The notes under the pieces were generated by a model. The model ran no database searches. It was given only the letters and a program-made list of their open reading frames with translations, and was not told the DNA's origin. This document shows positions 1 through 8,393 of a stretch of 64,000 bases of DNA, piece after piece. The position numbers and the translations under genes were made by a program. Origin of the DNA: Flectonema sp. DT1601 (taxonomy: Eukaryota > Euglenozoa > Diplonemea > Diplonemida > Diplonemidae); the NCBI GenBank assembly GCA_964019425.1, contig OZ025780.1, positions 204,001 through 268,000 on the forward strand. Direction: 5' to 3'. Numbering within the stretch: position 1 is the first letter of the stretch; the number at the start of each line of letters is the position of its first letter.

Positions 1-11
1 CACGAAGAGAG

Positions 12-490
12 ATGATCCGGTGGTTGTATGTGCAGGATTGTGTGTTTCTCATTCGCAACCGAGAAAGTACCTTCTGCCTGGTAAGTGACGCAACATCTGT
101 GACAGAAAATTCTTCAGCGCTGCACATCACTGCTGCTACAGCTACGACTGCATGCTATAGTCTTGCATGCAGACTGACACAGAGCCACCAAGCTCAAAGT
201 AAATCATTCTGTGACACACTACGACGTGCGCTGCACCACTTCCAGCAGCTCGGGTCAAGTACTCTCATCGTCGCAGGCGGGCATACGCTTACCTGATGTC
301 TCTCAGTAACGAGGAAATGGGCAACATCATGGAGTTCATGTGTGCACAATATAGTATTGTGAATGGTGTGCTCAGACGTCTCATCTCATTCTCCCGGAGC
401 ATCGCACTCCGCGACAACTTCTCCAGTTTTGGGCAGAGGTTGCACGTGACATGTCAGAGGCAGCCACAATTGACATCTCATATTTGCTGA
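12..490 (+). other. unassigned coding-like patch
   Basis: Two short open frames (12-296, 94 codons, and 296-490, 64 codons) overlap at a stop/start. The base composition is richer in G and C than most of the window. Neither product resembles a family I recognise and neither has a signal peptide or membrane segment. The patch lies in the repeat-rich left edge of the window, so it is more likely a relic of an accessory element or the tail of a gene that starts outside the window than an intact gene. I assign no function. Confidence 0.2.
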
Positions 491-760
491 ATGATCATGG
501 TCGGGTTGTTACAGAACAGAACAGTCTGAACGAGAATGAGCCCCCTCAGTGATTAAACCCACCGCACACGCGATGCGCCGGTCCAAAGTCCGGAACCTCA
601 CCACAAGCGATGGTCAGGAAGGGTGATGGGTCACTGGGCACAAGCGATGCCCATTTAGTTGTCAAAGTGACATGTATGGCAAACTGAACAGGTTTGACAT
701 CGCACAGCACACCAGCACCAATGGTACCATCTGGATATCACTCACTTTTTTCACTAGAAT
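491..760. other. non-coding stretch, no gene seen
   Basis: This stretch is fairly GC-rich with no convincing open frame. It holds short imperfect internal repeats around 'acaagcgatg' (two occurrences, about 50 bp apart, near 602 and 640). Nothing else is identifiable. Confidence 0.3.
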
Positions 761-820
761 TCACACATTTTCACACATTTTCACACATTTTCACACATTT
801 TCACACATTTTCACACATTT
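761..820. repeat. 10-bp tandem repeat, six copies
   Basis: Six perfect head-to-tail copies of tcacacattt, followed by a diverged copy (tcacgggatt). This is a minisatellite in non-coding DNA; the open frame running through it exists only because of the repeat. Confidence 0.9.
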
Positions 821-924
821 TCACGGGATTTCACTACCAGAAAACAGCAAAAAATTAAGTGAAAAATCGTGAATTTTCGTGTAGCAAAGTGAAAAATCGT
901 GAACACCTCCACCCTGCCGATCGC

Positions 925-1065
925 CTCAGGCACACAACAGCGAAAAAAAAGTTTAGGTGGCACACAATAGCGAAAAAAAAAAAGAAAAAAAAACACAACG
1001 GAGAAAAATTCTTTTAGGTGGACTACAACGGAGAAAAATAAAGTTTTGGGGTAGCAACGGAGAAT
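925..1065. repeat. degenerate ~30-bp tandem repeat
   Basis: About five imperfect units follow one another, each built as (c)acaacrgmgaaaaa plus an A-rich run and then tttaggtgg or ttttgggg. Unit length varies with the A run. It lies directly downstream of the 10-bp repeat and ahead of a long pyrimidine stretch. Confidence 0.55.
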
Positions 1066-1509
1066 TTTCCTATTATACCTCTTCATTTTCTCTTTCCTTT
1101 TCTGGTCTTTTTTTTTTTTTTTTCTTTTTTTTCCTTTTTCATACAACGTTTTTTATTTATATTTTATTTTTTTTTTTAATTTTTTTCATGTTTGATTATT
1201 TCCTCTTCATATTTTTTTTTCTTTTCTTTCTTTTTTTTTTTTTCTCTGCCTCTCTCTTAATTCTGTTCGTTTCTTTGAAACGAAAATTCATTTGAATATT
1301 ATTCCTTGGTCAGCAACAGTCATTGTCGCCCTCTGGGCCTGTTAAAAAAAAAAAAAAAAATAAAAAGAAAGTTTACATCGGGAATAGGGCAGGAGCCAAA
1401 AGCTCCCAGTCCGTTACTTCCCACTCTATCGAATTCCAGGGAAAGTTTGGTTTGTATACTTTATTTTTATTTTATTTTATTTAATTTGTTAAAAGAAAAC
1501 AGGTAACTT
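1066..1509. other. low-complexity pyrimidine-rich DNA
   Basis: The + strand is almost entirely T and C with long T runs up to about 1250, followed by A-rich sequence. The open frames here translate to poly-Phe or poly-Lys and are not genes. Near 1385-1460 a motif (ccaaaagctcccagtcc) resembles one inside the larger repeat downstream, so this may be a decayed relative of that repeat. Confidence 0.4.
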
Positions 1510-2790
1510 AGTTTACCTTTGATTTTATAACTTCACACAGGGTACTATGAACGATGAGAGATCCAGTGGGATCACTCAGGGTCTAGTAGAGACCACCAAT
1601 GTTGTGCGTTGATAGGCAAGGTGACCAACCTTGACATTCTTTCTTTTCTCTCCTGTTGTGACAAACACAAAATACACACACAGCTTACAGTGTGTTCTTT
1701 GTGTATGTTTTCTTCAGGTGTGAGTAGTTTTTTTGTTCTTGCTCTTCAGGGAGGGCCTTAGCCAAAAGCTAACAGTCCAAATCTCACCTGGTAACTTAAC
1801 TCATGAGCATCGGCTCGAACGGCTCTGGCGAAGCGAGTGAACGAGTCTGATTGCTGAGTATTGTATTCTGTTTTCTTGTTCTTTTTTTATTTATTTCAAA
1901 CAGGGCAACAGGGGGAAAGTTTGGTTTGTATCCCCTGGGTGTTTAGCGTCACCTGTTGAGGTGTAATGTATTCTGTTTACTTCTATCCCTTGATGAGAAA
2001 TTTCTCTCATTCATGCTAAGATGCACTCTGAACTTTGATTTTTTGATCTGAGTGTGAGGGAATGACCTGTTAGTGCATTGGGCATAAGCTGGGCTGCAGT
2101 TTAGATGTCTTAGGTGTTAATAAGGGGTTCCTCTTAGCATTTTTCTTTGTTCCCACCTTATGATTTTCTTGAAGAAAAAAAATAGAAGTCATAATGGTGC
2201 TTCCCTCTGGAAGGGTTGTAAGCCATGGTGTCCAACTAAATTAAAGGACAAGTCTGGGATAATCCCTGCCAGAGGGGCGAGTATTCTACCATGGTTGAAA
2301 TACTCTGGCAACTGATCTTCAATTTTATGTTGTTTGTTAGCTGTTGGTGTATCTTGATCATGTGTTGATACTTGCATTTTTTTTATTTGTAATCTTTCAC
2401 TACAATCATTCTTGCCTATATCTTTTATTTTTATTCTCTATCTGTTCTGGTCTGTTACCTCATTTGTCTTGTTTAACTTCAGTTATATCCATTTTACTTT
2501 TTATTATTTCCCATCTACTTTTTATTTTCTATTAGTTCTGGTCAGAAACTCCTGGGCAGCAAGAAGGAAAGTAGTTAGAAGTACTTCTGGGTGTTTGGCA
2601 TCACCCCCCATAGTGAGCAAGTACAACAGGTAGCATTGGTAGTCTGTTGATCCTGAGTGATCCCAGCTACAGTTTTGTTTTTCTTTCTTTTTTTTAGAAG
2701 AAGATCAGGACATCCAAGCACTGCTGGATAGTTGCTGAATGCAGGGCCTGCCTGTGATTATAATAACAGGCTAAGTCATTTGTAGTTCAT
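1510..2790. repeat. dispersed repeat unit, copy 1 (~1.28 kb)
   Basis: The segment starting agtttacctttgatttt at 1510 recurs at 2791 with almost no differences for about 290 bp (to about 1802 and 3081). A second block at 1994-2105 recurs at 3217-3327. The offset is 1281 bp for the first block and 1223 bp for the second, so the unit is a tandem duplication with an internal length change. There is no convincing coding capacity. It is probably non-coding transposon or LINE-associated sequence, but no terminal signature identifies the class. Confidence 0.7.
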
Positions 2791-3327
2791 AGTTTACCTT
2801 TGATTTTATAACTTCACATAGGTACTATGAACGATGAGAGATCCAGTGGGATCACTCAGGGTCTAGTAGAGACCACCAATGTTGTGCGTTGATAGGCAAG
2901 GTGACCAACCTTGACATTCTTTCTTTTCTCTCCTGTTGTGACAAACACAAAATACACACACAGCTTACAGTGTGTTCTTTGTGTATGTTTTCTTCAGGTG
3001 TGAGTAGTTTTTTTGTTCTTGCTCTTCAGGGAGGGCTTAACTAAAAGCTAACAGTCCAAATCTCACCTGGTAATTCAACTCTTTGTTATAAAAGTTGCTA
3101 AGTATTTCTCAGCTCAATTAGCTACAAAGTGTTTCTACTAAGTGTTTCTCACTTAGATTTTTATTTTAATGTTTGTTTTCTATCTCCTCTCCTATCCCTT
3201 TTATTCAAAAAAAGTGATGGGAAATTCTCTCATTCACGCTAAGATGCACTCTGAACTTTGATTTTTTTGATCTGAGTGTGAGGGAATGTCCTGTTAATGC
3301 ATTGGGCATAAGCTGAGCCACAGAAAA
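2791..3327. repeat. dispersed repeat unit, copy 2 (shortened)
   Basis: Second copy of the unit starting at 1510. The first ~290 bp and the last ~110 bp match copy 1 closely. The part between them is unrelated or much reworked, and the part of copy 1 beyond 2105 has no counterpart before the tRNA gene. Near identity of the matching blocks suggests a recent duplication. Confidence 0.7.
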
Positions 3328-3382
3328 CAGTGCTCAGTTAAGTGGCAAATTACCAAAGTAGTAACCAAATGGACACAGGTAG

Positions 3383-3386
3383 AAAA
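3383..3386 (-). terminator. Pol III T-run terminator of tRNA-Leu
   Basis: Four Ts on the minus strand begin two bases after the discriminator base. This is the usual RNA polymerase III stop and supports a functional tRNA gene. Confidence 0.7.
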
Positions 3387-3387
3387 G

Positions 3388-3469
3388 TGACAGGAGTGGG
3401 GTTTGAACCCACGCATCCGAAGATAGAGGAACTTGAGTCCTCCGCCTTAGACCGCTCGGCCATCCTGCC
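3388..3469 (-). tRNA. tRNA-Leu (CAA anticodon)
   Basis: The reverse complement folds as a complete type II tRNA. The acceptor stem GGCAGGA pairs with TCCTGTC (one G-U pair) and the discriminator base is A73, as expected for leucine. A D-stem GCC/GGC is present. The anticodon arm GAGGA-CTCAAGT-TCCTC gives anticodon CAA, decoding UUG. A long variable arm is followed by a T-arm GTGGG-TTCAAAC-CCCAC. The internal A box (3452-3462) and B box (3400-3409) promoters are present. There is no intron and no encoded CCA. It is the only RNA gene I find and the only gene on the minus strand, between the repeat units and the LINE. Confidence 0.93.
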
Positions 3470-3638
3470 CATATTAGGTTTTTTTTTTTATTTATTTCTT
3501 TTTTATTTAACCCCCTTAGCAGACCTTATTTTTTTTATTTTTTTTCTTTTTTTTGTGCTACAGTGGACGATAGGTGTGGTCTTTAGATTTTCAACATACC
3601 CTGGAGAGACTTCCAGTCCGTGAAGAGGGGCCTGGCCA

Positions 3639-5135
3639 ATGACCAGTTCGGTACCGGCGGCTTTCGCCTGTGGCTGTCCCAAATTAGCTCAGTGGCGGAA
3701 TCGAACCGAAGATCGTCCGAGTGGAGGGCCAACCCACTCACCAGCCTATTGGGTTTTTTCTTTTATTTATTTTGATTTCAAAACGCTGAACATGATCAAG
3801 AACTTATACATCCTCTCAAGGATTCTGTATGGGCTTGAGAGCTATGGACCTTTCTTGACAGATGAACAGCTTAAACCTATTGACCTGAATCTGAGGAAGA
3901 TAGCAAGAAAGATCACCGGCTGCGGCTTCAACACAAGATCCCTTCCGTTACTGTGGGAGGTGAACATACTCCCGATGAGACTGCAGATTGAGAAGCAGCC
4001 AGAATTGCTTTATTCAGGTATCGGTCACTGGATTGGGTTCCTTCTACCGGCTGAGCACCGTAATATGGAGATCCAGGGGATTGTCATGCCTGACAGCATC
4101 GAGCCATGGATAGATGTTCCGAACCTGGAGATATCTTGTGGATATGGACATTCAAAGACTGGTGTTGCTGAAGTAGACAAGGCTAAGTTCGAGGAGTACT
4201 GCAGCGAACTAAGGCCATGCACCTCGTCCATTTTTGTTGACGGATCCCACGACCCTGTCAACTACACGGCAGGCGCAGCAGCAGTGCAGATCACGCCGTG
4301 CGAACGGACCATGGCATCGAGACTTATTGCAACGGAAAGTAGTTATAAAGCTGAACAGGTAACTCTGAATCTGTTAATAAGTGAATTTGGAAAAGCAACC
4401 TCTGTCTTGGGTCCCGGATGTGGAATCACGAGAGTCTTCAGTGATTCTAAATCCAATCTGGATGAGCTGCGTGGTGGAATTGCGGCTCAGAGGAAGCTGA
4501 ACTCTCTCTCGATACTAGAAGGGATAAGAAAATTAGGTTCATTCGTACACCTTCAATTCGTCCCAGCTCACGTGGGAATTGAACCGCATGACAAGGCAGA
4601 TGAACTGGCAAAAAAGATTTCAAAAGATGTTAAGAGCAAGCCGGTGTCAACGACTATGGACTTCTTCGCACATAAGTCAAGGATAGCGAGGGAAGCTAAC
4701 AGAAAACTGTTTGGTAAGATTATGGAGGGTTCAGCAAGGGCGAAACCACCGATCAAACGGGTGATGCTTAGGCAATATCTTGATGCTACCGGAGGCCTGA
4801 GAGCGGCTCGATACCCCAAGGACATGCTGAGAGAATCAGAGATTAGGATAGCCAGGTTCAGAACGGGCTCTCACCCCCTGCTCAGGGTAAATGAACTACC
4901 GATAAAGTGCCCCTTCTGCAAAAGAACAGACTCTTCTGCCCGACATCTAATATTTGATTGCGAGGATGGTGACGTGGTCCGCATTAGAGAAGGAACAATT
5001 AGATCAAACATTCAGGAAGCGAGAATCTCCGAGACCAAACTAAATCTTTCAATAATGTTTGCGACGAGAAATCTTCACGCCCTAGCCGGCTACTTATGGC
5101 ATTTGGAACAACGAACAGGCTTATCAAACTGTTAA
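3639..5135 (+). CDS. LINE ORF remnant: RT thumb, RNase H, zinc motif
   Basis: A 498-codon open frame. Residues ~1-47 come from non-element-like sequence. From about residue 48 (nt 3780) it matches the end of a non-LTR reverse transcriptase (the ILYGLESYG and ARKITGCG segments are typical of the thumb region). An RNase H domain follows (about 195-330) with the acidic set D201 (FVDGS), E239 (KAEQ), D269 (FSDSKS) and D321 (HDKADELAK), all present. A C-terminal zinc-binding motif CPFC..H..C lies near residues 425-445. The frame has no stops. Without the RT catalytic palm it cannot retrotranspose by itself. The clade (RNase H-bearing I/Tad/R1-like) is inferred. Confidence 0.75.
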   Translation: MTSSVPAAFACGCPKLAQWRNRTEDRPSGGPTHSPAYWVFSFIYFDFKTLNMIKNLYILSRILYGLESYGPFLTDEQLKPIDLNLRKIARKITGCGFNTRSLPLLWEVNILPMRLQIEKQPELLYSGIGHWIGFLLPAEHRNMEIQGIVMPDSIEPWIDVPNLEISCGYGHSKTGVAEVDKAKFEEYCSELRPCTSSIFVDGSHDPVNYTAGAAAVQITPCERTMASRLIATESSYKAEQVTLNLLISEFGKATSVLGPGCGITRVFSDSKSNLDELRGGIAAQRKLNSLSILEGIRKLGSFVHLQFVPAHVGIEPHDKADELAKKISKDVKSKPVSTTMDFFAHKSRIAREANRKLFGKIMEGSARAKPPIKRVMLRQYLDATGGLRAARYPKDMLRESEIRIARFRTGSHPLLRVNELPIKCPFCKRTDSSARHLIFDCEDGDVVRIREGTIRSNIQEARISETKLNLSIMFATRNLHALAGYLWHLEQRTGLSNC

Positions 5136-5162
5136 CTGATTGGTAGTTGCTAATTCATTAGT

Positions 5163-5592
5163 ATCATTCTCCCCTATCACACTCCTTAATCATCTCCTTA
5201 TTTCTCTGAGGACATCCGCAGAGCTTCATGGCTCGTAGGTAACCCAGTGGTCTTTGGCCACCGTCCCTGTACTGATCCTTCGCTTTATATTAACTGTGTC
5301 TTGAGATTCCTATCCGGGGAAGTCCTCCAACGGACTCAGGACAGTTGCGCTTGTTTTTACTTGTTTACTTTATCAAAAAATAAGAAGGGCAAGAATGCTC
5401 AGAATGAAGAAAAATAAAGTGGAAAGACAGGGGAAGTGACTGAATAAATAAATAAAGCCTGACTCTGCCTGTTACTTGTAGGTGAGTGTAGGTGTGGACC
5501 TTAAGCCGTTTCCATATACCCCGAGCTGTGAAGCGGATGTCCTCAGAGAGTTATTAGGAGATGAATTAGGAGTGATGTATGAGTATGATATA
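5163..5592. repeat. inverted repeat after the LINE ORF
   Basis: Arm 1 (5163-5235) and arm 2 (5521-5592) are imperfect reverse complements; the longest identical core is ctctgaggacatccgc. Weaker complementarity continues inwards. The ~285-bp spacer holds no gene. It could be an LINE 3' UTR hairpin, or two copies of a short repeat inserted in opposite orientation. Confidence 0.7.
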
Positions 5593-6236
5593 CTAAAAAG
5601 ATAGTAACTTCTGATAACAGCTTGTTGCCGTCCATTGTTCTAAATGCCATATGAAGCCAGCGAGGGAATGTAAGTTCCTCGTAGCAAACATAAATGGCAG
5701 GCTGTGTTCCTTCTCTGAAATCTTCGCTTCTTCCATGACAGATTTAAAGAACATTATTTTTTTTTTCCAACTTGAAAAAGAATTATTGAGAGGAAACTAA
5801 GACAGAGAGGAGACAGGATGCAAAGGAAATGCGACAGAGGAAAAGGAAGGATATCAGAGTGTCGGAAGACAAGACAGCAAGGCAGGAGAACGAATCTCAA
5901 CAACAGGACTCTCCAGAAAGGGAGTGACTGCAGTTAGACCTCCTGAAAAGAGTATTTCAATGCAAAGTACTGACGACGGTCAATTTTAAAAGGCCGACAT
6001 TAATGAAAAAATCAACTTGGTCAAATACTAACACTACTAATTCAGTCGAACTCATTAAGGTTTTGCTCAATAGCGAGAAACTGGAATGAGCATTCCGGAT
6101 AGCCATTTGATAAAAAGTTGTCTTCGGTTTATCGTTGGTTCACTGACCAACATCACTCAACGTCTTCATTCTACTGCTCTGTGTTAACTATGCATGGTGG
6201 CATTCAGTTTTAATTTTATTATCAGTTAGAATAACT
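5593..6236. other. intergenic, nothing recognised
   Basis: AT-rich spacer with no open frame of note. The last 30 bases before the next start codon contain two TnCAG-type 3' splice-like sites (ending 6208 and 6226). Confidence 0.4.
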
Positions 6237-7556
6237 ATGAATATTGAAGTATTTAACGAGTGGTCTCAAGGTGAACGTGTAGACTCACCACGTAGCTTGG
6301 AAGCTTGCAGAAGTGTGGGATTGGATCCAAAAATTCTAAAGTTCAGGAGTAGTGAGTATTTTTTAAAAAAATGTAACGGTGATCCTGAGAAGGCTGCTGT
6401 CAGGAAAGAACACTGGGCGGTGAAAAGAACTAAAATGATAGCTGAAATAAGACATGAAAGGCAGTTAATTATAAGGCAACAGGAAGGTGATGATCGAAAG
6501 GAGAAAGACATCCTTCCAGCTATTAAGAACCCACAGATACTTCCAAGTTTTCAGCTAGACTCAGTAGCACCCTCTAAGACAAAATTGGAACTTCGGCTTG
6601 AAGAGGAAAAAAGAAGGAGAGCTGTCTTAGAGATTAAGTTGCTTCAAAAAGCGGAAAGGGCTTCTCAACGAGAAATGTCGACGCAGAGCGACAAGCATAT
6701 TAAAAAGACACTAAATACTGTCCGAGCTAGAAGTGCCGCAGACACTATGCGTCGAGAAGAAGAACTCACCAACATAATAAAATTCAAGGAAACCAACAAA
6801 AATCGCGAAACCATAGCCGATAAAGTAATTCAAGACCGCGCAGCTCGAGCAGCAAAGAAAAGAGAAACTAGGCTACTAAGAGAACAAGTGATGAAAGAGA
6901 AGGAAGATCAAAAACGATTAGTTCAGGATGAATACAAAAAACAACTTCGAGAAAAGGAATTTTCAAAGCATCAGACTCAGCAAGAAAAAGCGGCGCACCT
7001 ATCCCGAGCAAGAGAGCTCCTCAAACGAGAAGTTCAGTATGAAAGGGAAGAACGTCTTGCTCAAAGAGAGTTAGAAAGAGAGCGTGAAATTCAATTGGCT
7101 GTGGAGAAGCAAGCAAGTCTTCGAAAACATTTAGACAAAGTGGAGGAAGGTAAGAAATGTATGGCAACTTTTAAGGCATTGCTGGACGCTGAAAAGGAAG
7201 AAAAACGCCGGCAGGTAACACGGCAGGCTACTGAACTAGAAGAAAGACGTAAGAATATTTTTACTGAGAAAATTGAACGAAATCAAGCAACGTGGTCTGT
7301 TCGCTACTCTGATAGGAAGAAGCTCGAAGAATTAAAATGTCTACAACGTGAGCTCGCTACACTTGATCGCCAGGACCTTATCGAGAAAGTCCGTCGTCGC
7401 AACGAATTCTCTTCACAAAGACGAGCCGAGAAGCTCCTCAATAAGGAAACCAGAATCAATCAGATGCAACAATTACGAGAAGGAGAACTGAAAGTCCTCA
7501 GTACTAGGAAACACATAGAATGGATTGCGAGGCACAAGTCACCTGTTCTTCCTTAA
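6237..7556 (+). CDS. coiled-coil protein, possible flagellar protein
   Basis: A 439-aa intronless gene. An N-terminal motif DSPRSLEACRSVGLDPKIL (about residues 17-35) is followed by a nearly continuous Arg/Lys/Glu/Gln-rich alpha-helix (about 110-430) predicted to form coiled coil. There is no signal peptide or membrane segment. The N-terminal 'DSPRSxEAC...GLDP' motif ahead of a long coiled coil is, from memory, shared with CCDC177-like proteins of flagellated protists and animals, which suggests a cytoskeletal or axonemal role. That assignment is an inference; the coiled coil is seen directly. The chosen start is the first in-frame ATG, 11 bases after a possible 3' splice site. Confidence 0.8.
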   Translation: MNIEVFNEWSQGERVDSPRSLEACRSVGLDPKILKFRSSEYFLKKCNGDPEKAAVRKEHWAVKRTKMIAEIRHERQLIIRQQEGDDRKEKDILPAIKNPQILPSFQLDSVAPSKTKLELRLEEEKRRRAVLEIKLLQKAERASQREMSTQSDKHIKKTLNTVRARSAADTMRREEELTNIIKFKETNKNRETIADKVIQDRAARAAKKRETRLLREQVMKEKEDQKRLVQDEYKKQLREKEFSKHQTQQEKAAHLSRARELLKREVQYEREERLAQRELEREREIQLAVEKQASLRKHLDKVEEGKKCMATFKALLDAEKEEKRRQVTRQATELEERRKNIFTEKIERNQATWSVRYSDRKKLEELKCLQRELATLDRQDLIEKVRRRNEFSSQRRAEKLLNKETRINQMQQLREGELKVLSTRKHIEWIARHKSPVLP

Positions 7557-8393
7557 TAGTGAAAAAAATAGTATTGCTGCTTGGAATAATGCGCGACTTT
7601 CGAAGTCGAAGCGCTAGTTGTTCTGGGATGCCATGTATTCAATACAAGGATCCTGTTGCTCATCTTATTGTAAACATTCAGCTGTCTCTACTTCCAACTG
7701 AACTAATGAAACTGTTCAGTAGAATCGTTACTGTGGAAAAATAGAATCAGCGCGTACTTCGCTATTGCAGCAGAAGGTTGGACAACACTTTCAAGTTTTA
7801 AAGATATGCATTGGAAATAAGACTGAACAAAAATAAATATAGATTTCAATCGGAAGTTGTAAAACAACTGATATGTGATTTTGATGATATTTTCTATTCT
7901 TTTACATCAGTTTAATGACTTCCACTTTTTCTGATGGAATTCTTTTTCCATAGAGTCAATGAATTGTTAAGTTTTTGTAGGTTTGAGAAAAAAAGTAATT
8001 TTTTTTAGCTATCGTTTTTCTCTCTCGCCTTATCAGGTGGGCTTTTCTTTTTGTCATTTACAAAGTCTTTTTTTTTTTTTTTTTTTGTTGCGTTACAACT
8101 GCCACATTTCTTATTATTTAAGAACTGGACCATCGGGTCAACTAAGGGAAAAGGATCAGCAGATGGCTTCCCTCCCAAAGAAAAGTTCTTTTTGTTATTG
8201 TTTATCCCGCATTATTGCTATTTAGTTATTAATGTTGAGATGCGTTTGTTCATTGCAGATTTTATTATTACTTAGTTTTTCTTGAATACGAAAAAAAAAA
8301 AAACAACAACGACAACAAAATAAAAATTTAATAATATAATTCTCACAGTCTGATTACTTCAAAAGAATAATAAACAAGAAATAAGGTAATGAA
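7557..8393. other. intergenic, nothing recognised
   Basis: AT-rich DNA with T runs (about 8070-8086) and an A run (about 8289). The short open frames are low-complexity. A 3' splice-like AG after a pyrimidine-poor tract (ending about 8348) precedes the next gene. Confidence 0.4.

Larger units (their letters stand above)
3571..5592 (+). mobile_element. 5'-truncated LINE with flanking repeats
   Basis: The core is the 3' end of a non-LTR retrotransposon (coding part about 3780-5135). A ~35-bp motif starting taggtgtgg occurs upstream at 3571-3605 and downstream at 5489-5524 in the same orientation. Arms at 5163-5235 and 5521-5592 form an inverted repeat. No poly-A tail or clear target-site duplication can be fixed, so the element limits are approximate. 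The RT fingers and palm are absent, which fits the usual 5' truncation of LINE insertions. Confidence 0.65.

Noticed and set aside
761-820. CRISPR-like array
   Set aside because: The repeats are 10 bp with no spacers: a simple minisatellite in a eukaryotic genome.
2189-2377. Minus-strand 62-codon frame inside the repeat unit
   Set aside because: Absent from the second copy of the unit and matching no known family.
3667-3745. Possible second tRNA on the minus strand (ggttcgattcc-like T arm)
   Set aside because: No acceptor pairing, a T stem of only three pairs and no proper D arm; at best chance or a tRNA-derived scrap.
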